A DNA stretch of 64,000 bases from Sporosarcina ureae. GTDB taxonomy: Bacteria; Bacillota; Bacilli; Bacillales_A; Planococcaceae. The notes beneath the pieces are model-generated. The model saw only the letters and a list, made by a program, of their open reading frames with translations. It was not told where the DNA came from and did no database searches. The stretch covers positions 2,853,501 through 2,917,500 of the forward strand of contig NZ_CP015348.1 of NCBI RefSeq assembly GCF_002109325.1, read 5' to 3'. Positions within the stretch are counted from its first letter, which is position 1; every line of letters begins with the position of its first letter. This document shows, in pieces, positions 63,420 to 64,000 of this stretch. The position numbers and the translations under genes are program-made.

Positions 63420-64000
63420 GTGCGAAAAGAAACAAATCGCCCTCTTGTACTTGCTGCTGTGATGCTTGCTATGTTTGTAGGAGCAGTTGAAGCGACTATT
63501 GTCACCACTGCCATGCCAACGATTGCTTCCGACTTAGGTGGATTTTCACGATATAGTTGGATCTTCTCCTCTTATTTATTGATGAGTACAGTGACGGTAT
63601 TGATTTATGGAAAATTAGCGGACTTATTTGGACGAAAGCCCATATTTTTTATAGGATTGACCATTTTTTTAATTGGTTCCATACTTTGCGGATTTGCCGT
63701 CTCGATGGAGCAATTGATTGTTTATCGTCTTATACAGGGGTTGGGAGCAGGTGCTGTCATGCCAATCGCGACCACAATAATTGGAGATATTTATTCAACA
63801 GAAGAACGGGCAAAAATACAAGGATACTTATCAAGTGTATGGGGTGTTTCAGCAGTTTCAGGTCCTGTCATTGGTGGGTTACTCGTACAGTATGTTAGCT
63901 GGCAGTATGTATTCTGGGTGAACGTGCCGCTTGGAATACTATCAATGGGTGTCATTTACTTCTTTTTACATGAACCGAAAGAAACACAAAAAGCGTCCGT
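63420..64000 (+). CDS. DHA2-type MFS drug exporter (3' truncated by window)
   Basis: GTG 63420 follows AGAAGGAG; 193 residues are visible and the frame is open to the window edge. Helix 1 has VEATIVTTAMPTIASDLGG (DHA2/14-TM motif), loop 2-3 GKLADLFGRKP (motif A), then RLIQGLGAGAVMPIATTIIGD and motif C-like GPVIGGLLV. A 14-TM EmrB/QacA-like exporter is likely; its substrates cannot be told. Confidence 0.88.
   Translation, partial: MRKETNRPLVLAAVMLAMFVGAVEATIVTTAMPTIASDLGGFSRYSWIFSSYLLMSTVTVLIYGKLADLFGRKPIFFIGLTIFLIGSILCGFAVSMEQLIVYRLIQGLGAGAVMPIATTIIGDIYSTEERAKIQGYLSSVWGVSAVSGPVIGGLLVQYVSWQYVFWVNVPLGILSMGVIYFFLHEPKETQKAS

Overview
The window looks like a chromosomal segment of an endospore-forming member of the Bacillales, most likely a Planococcaceae species close to Sporosarcina. 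The reasons are a low-GC genome with strong AGGAGG ribosome sites and frequent TTG/GTG starts, many sporulation genes (cotO, cotZ, spoVAC/AD/AE, spoVIF, a YjcZ-type peptide, a Spo0E-type phosphatase), gene order that follows the B. subtilis yisK-yitW-fabHF-trpS-spx-mecA-coiA-pepF-spxH-yjbI-nadK-mgtE-cotO-cotZ-yjcFGH stretch, and a MurE whose DNPR-type motif reads DDPR. The genus is inference; no rRNA is present.

Layout. 1-6070: end of a yisK-like gene, yisL, two tiny membrane-type peptides, a secreted amylase-fold protein that has lost its catalytic residues, then a DegV/HAD/esterase/YitW block. 6071-9593: a repeat-rich gap, an RraA-like gene, an N-domain-less ClpB behind a CtsR box, and yjzD. 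9688-15729: FapR-controlled fabH-fabF, hexanucleotide arrays around a palindromic repeat, a T-box controlled trpS, spx and mecA. 15776-19250: a 1.5-kb array of two repeat families (286-bp and 260-bp periods) followed by an IS110-family element. 19333-28619: coiA, pepF (broken by clustered one-base deletions), spxH-yjbI, cwlQ, yjbL-nadK-rluD and mgtE. 28647-33127: a sporulation island. 33190-35624: yjcF-yjcG-yjcH and a PgpA-like gene. 35690-36730: a second copy of the composite repeat array. 36795-40564: a TAXI-type TRAP transporter operon with a cre-like site. 41285-46250: tRNA-Val, a pseudouridine synthase, a metal P-type ATPase behind CadC-like operators and a YwdH aldehyde dehydrogenase. 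46664-55889: murE, prfC, an RND exporter, TerC behind a yybP-ykoY manganese riboswitch, and a KtrD-type K+ channel subunit. 56015-64000: more palindromic repeats, a frameshifted B12-type radical SAM gene, a frameshifted sporulation-type histidine kinase, a lipoprotein, ykvS, a Spo0E-like gene, ykwC, darB and the start of a DHA2-type MFS exporter.

How it fits together. Several genes belong to the Spx/Clp proteolysis circuit (spx, mecA, spxH, clpB). Fatty-acid elongation is tied to malonyl-CoA through a FapR site. Phosphorelay input could be set by the histidine kinase against the Spo0E-like phosphatase. Ion homeostasis is represented by mgtE, ktrD, terC, the P-type ATPase and the c-di-AMP sensor darB.

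The four broken genes (IS110 transposase, pepF, radical SAM, kinase) are all explained by loss of single bases, nearly all in homopolymer runs, and no insertion needs to be invoked. This points to sequence error at least as much as to real pseudogenes. The most unusual material is non-coding: two loci carrying the same B-B-B-C repeat architecture, a second family of REP/MITE-like palindromes scattered over the window, and an IS110 non-coding region that shares 12 bases with those palindromes.
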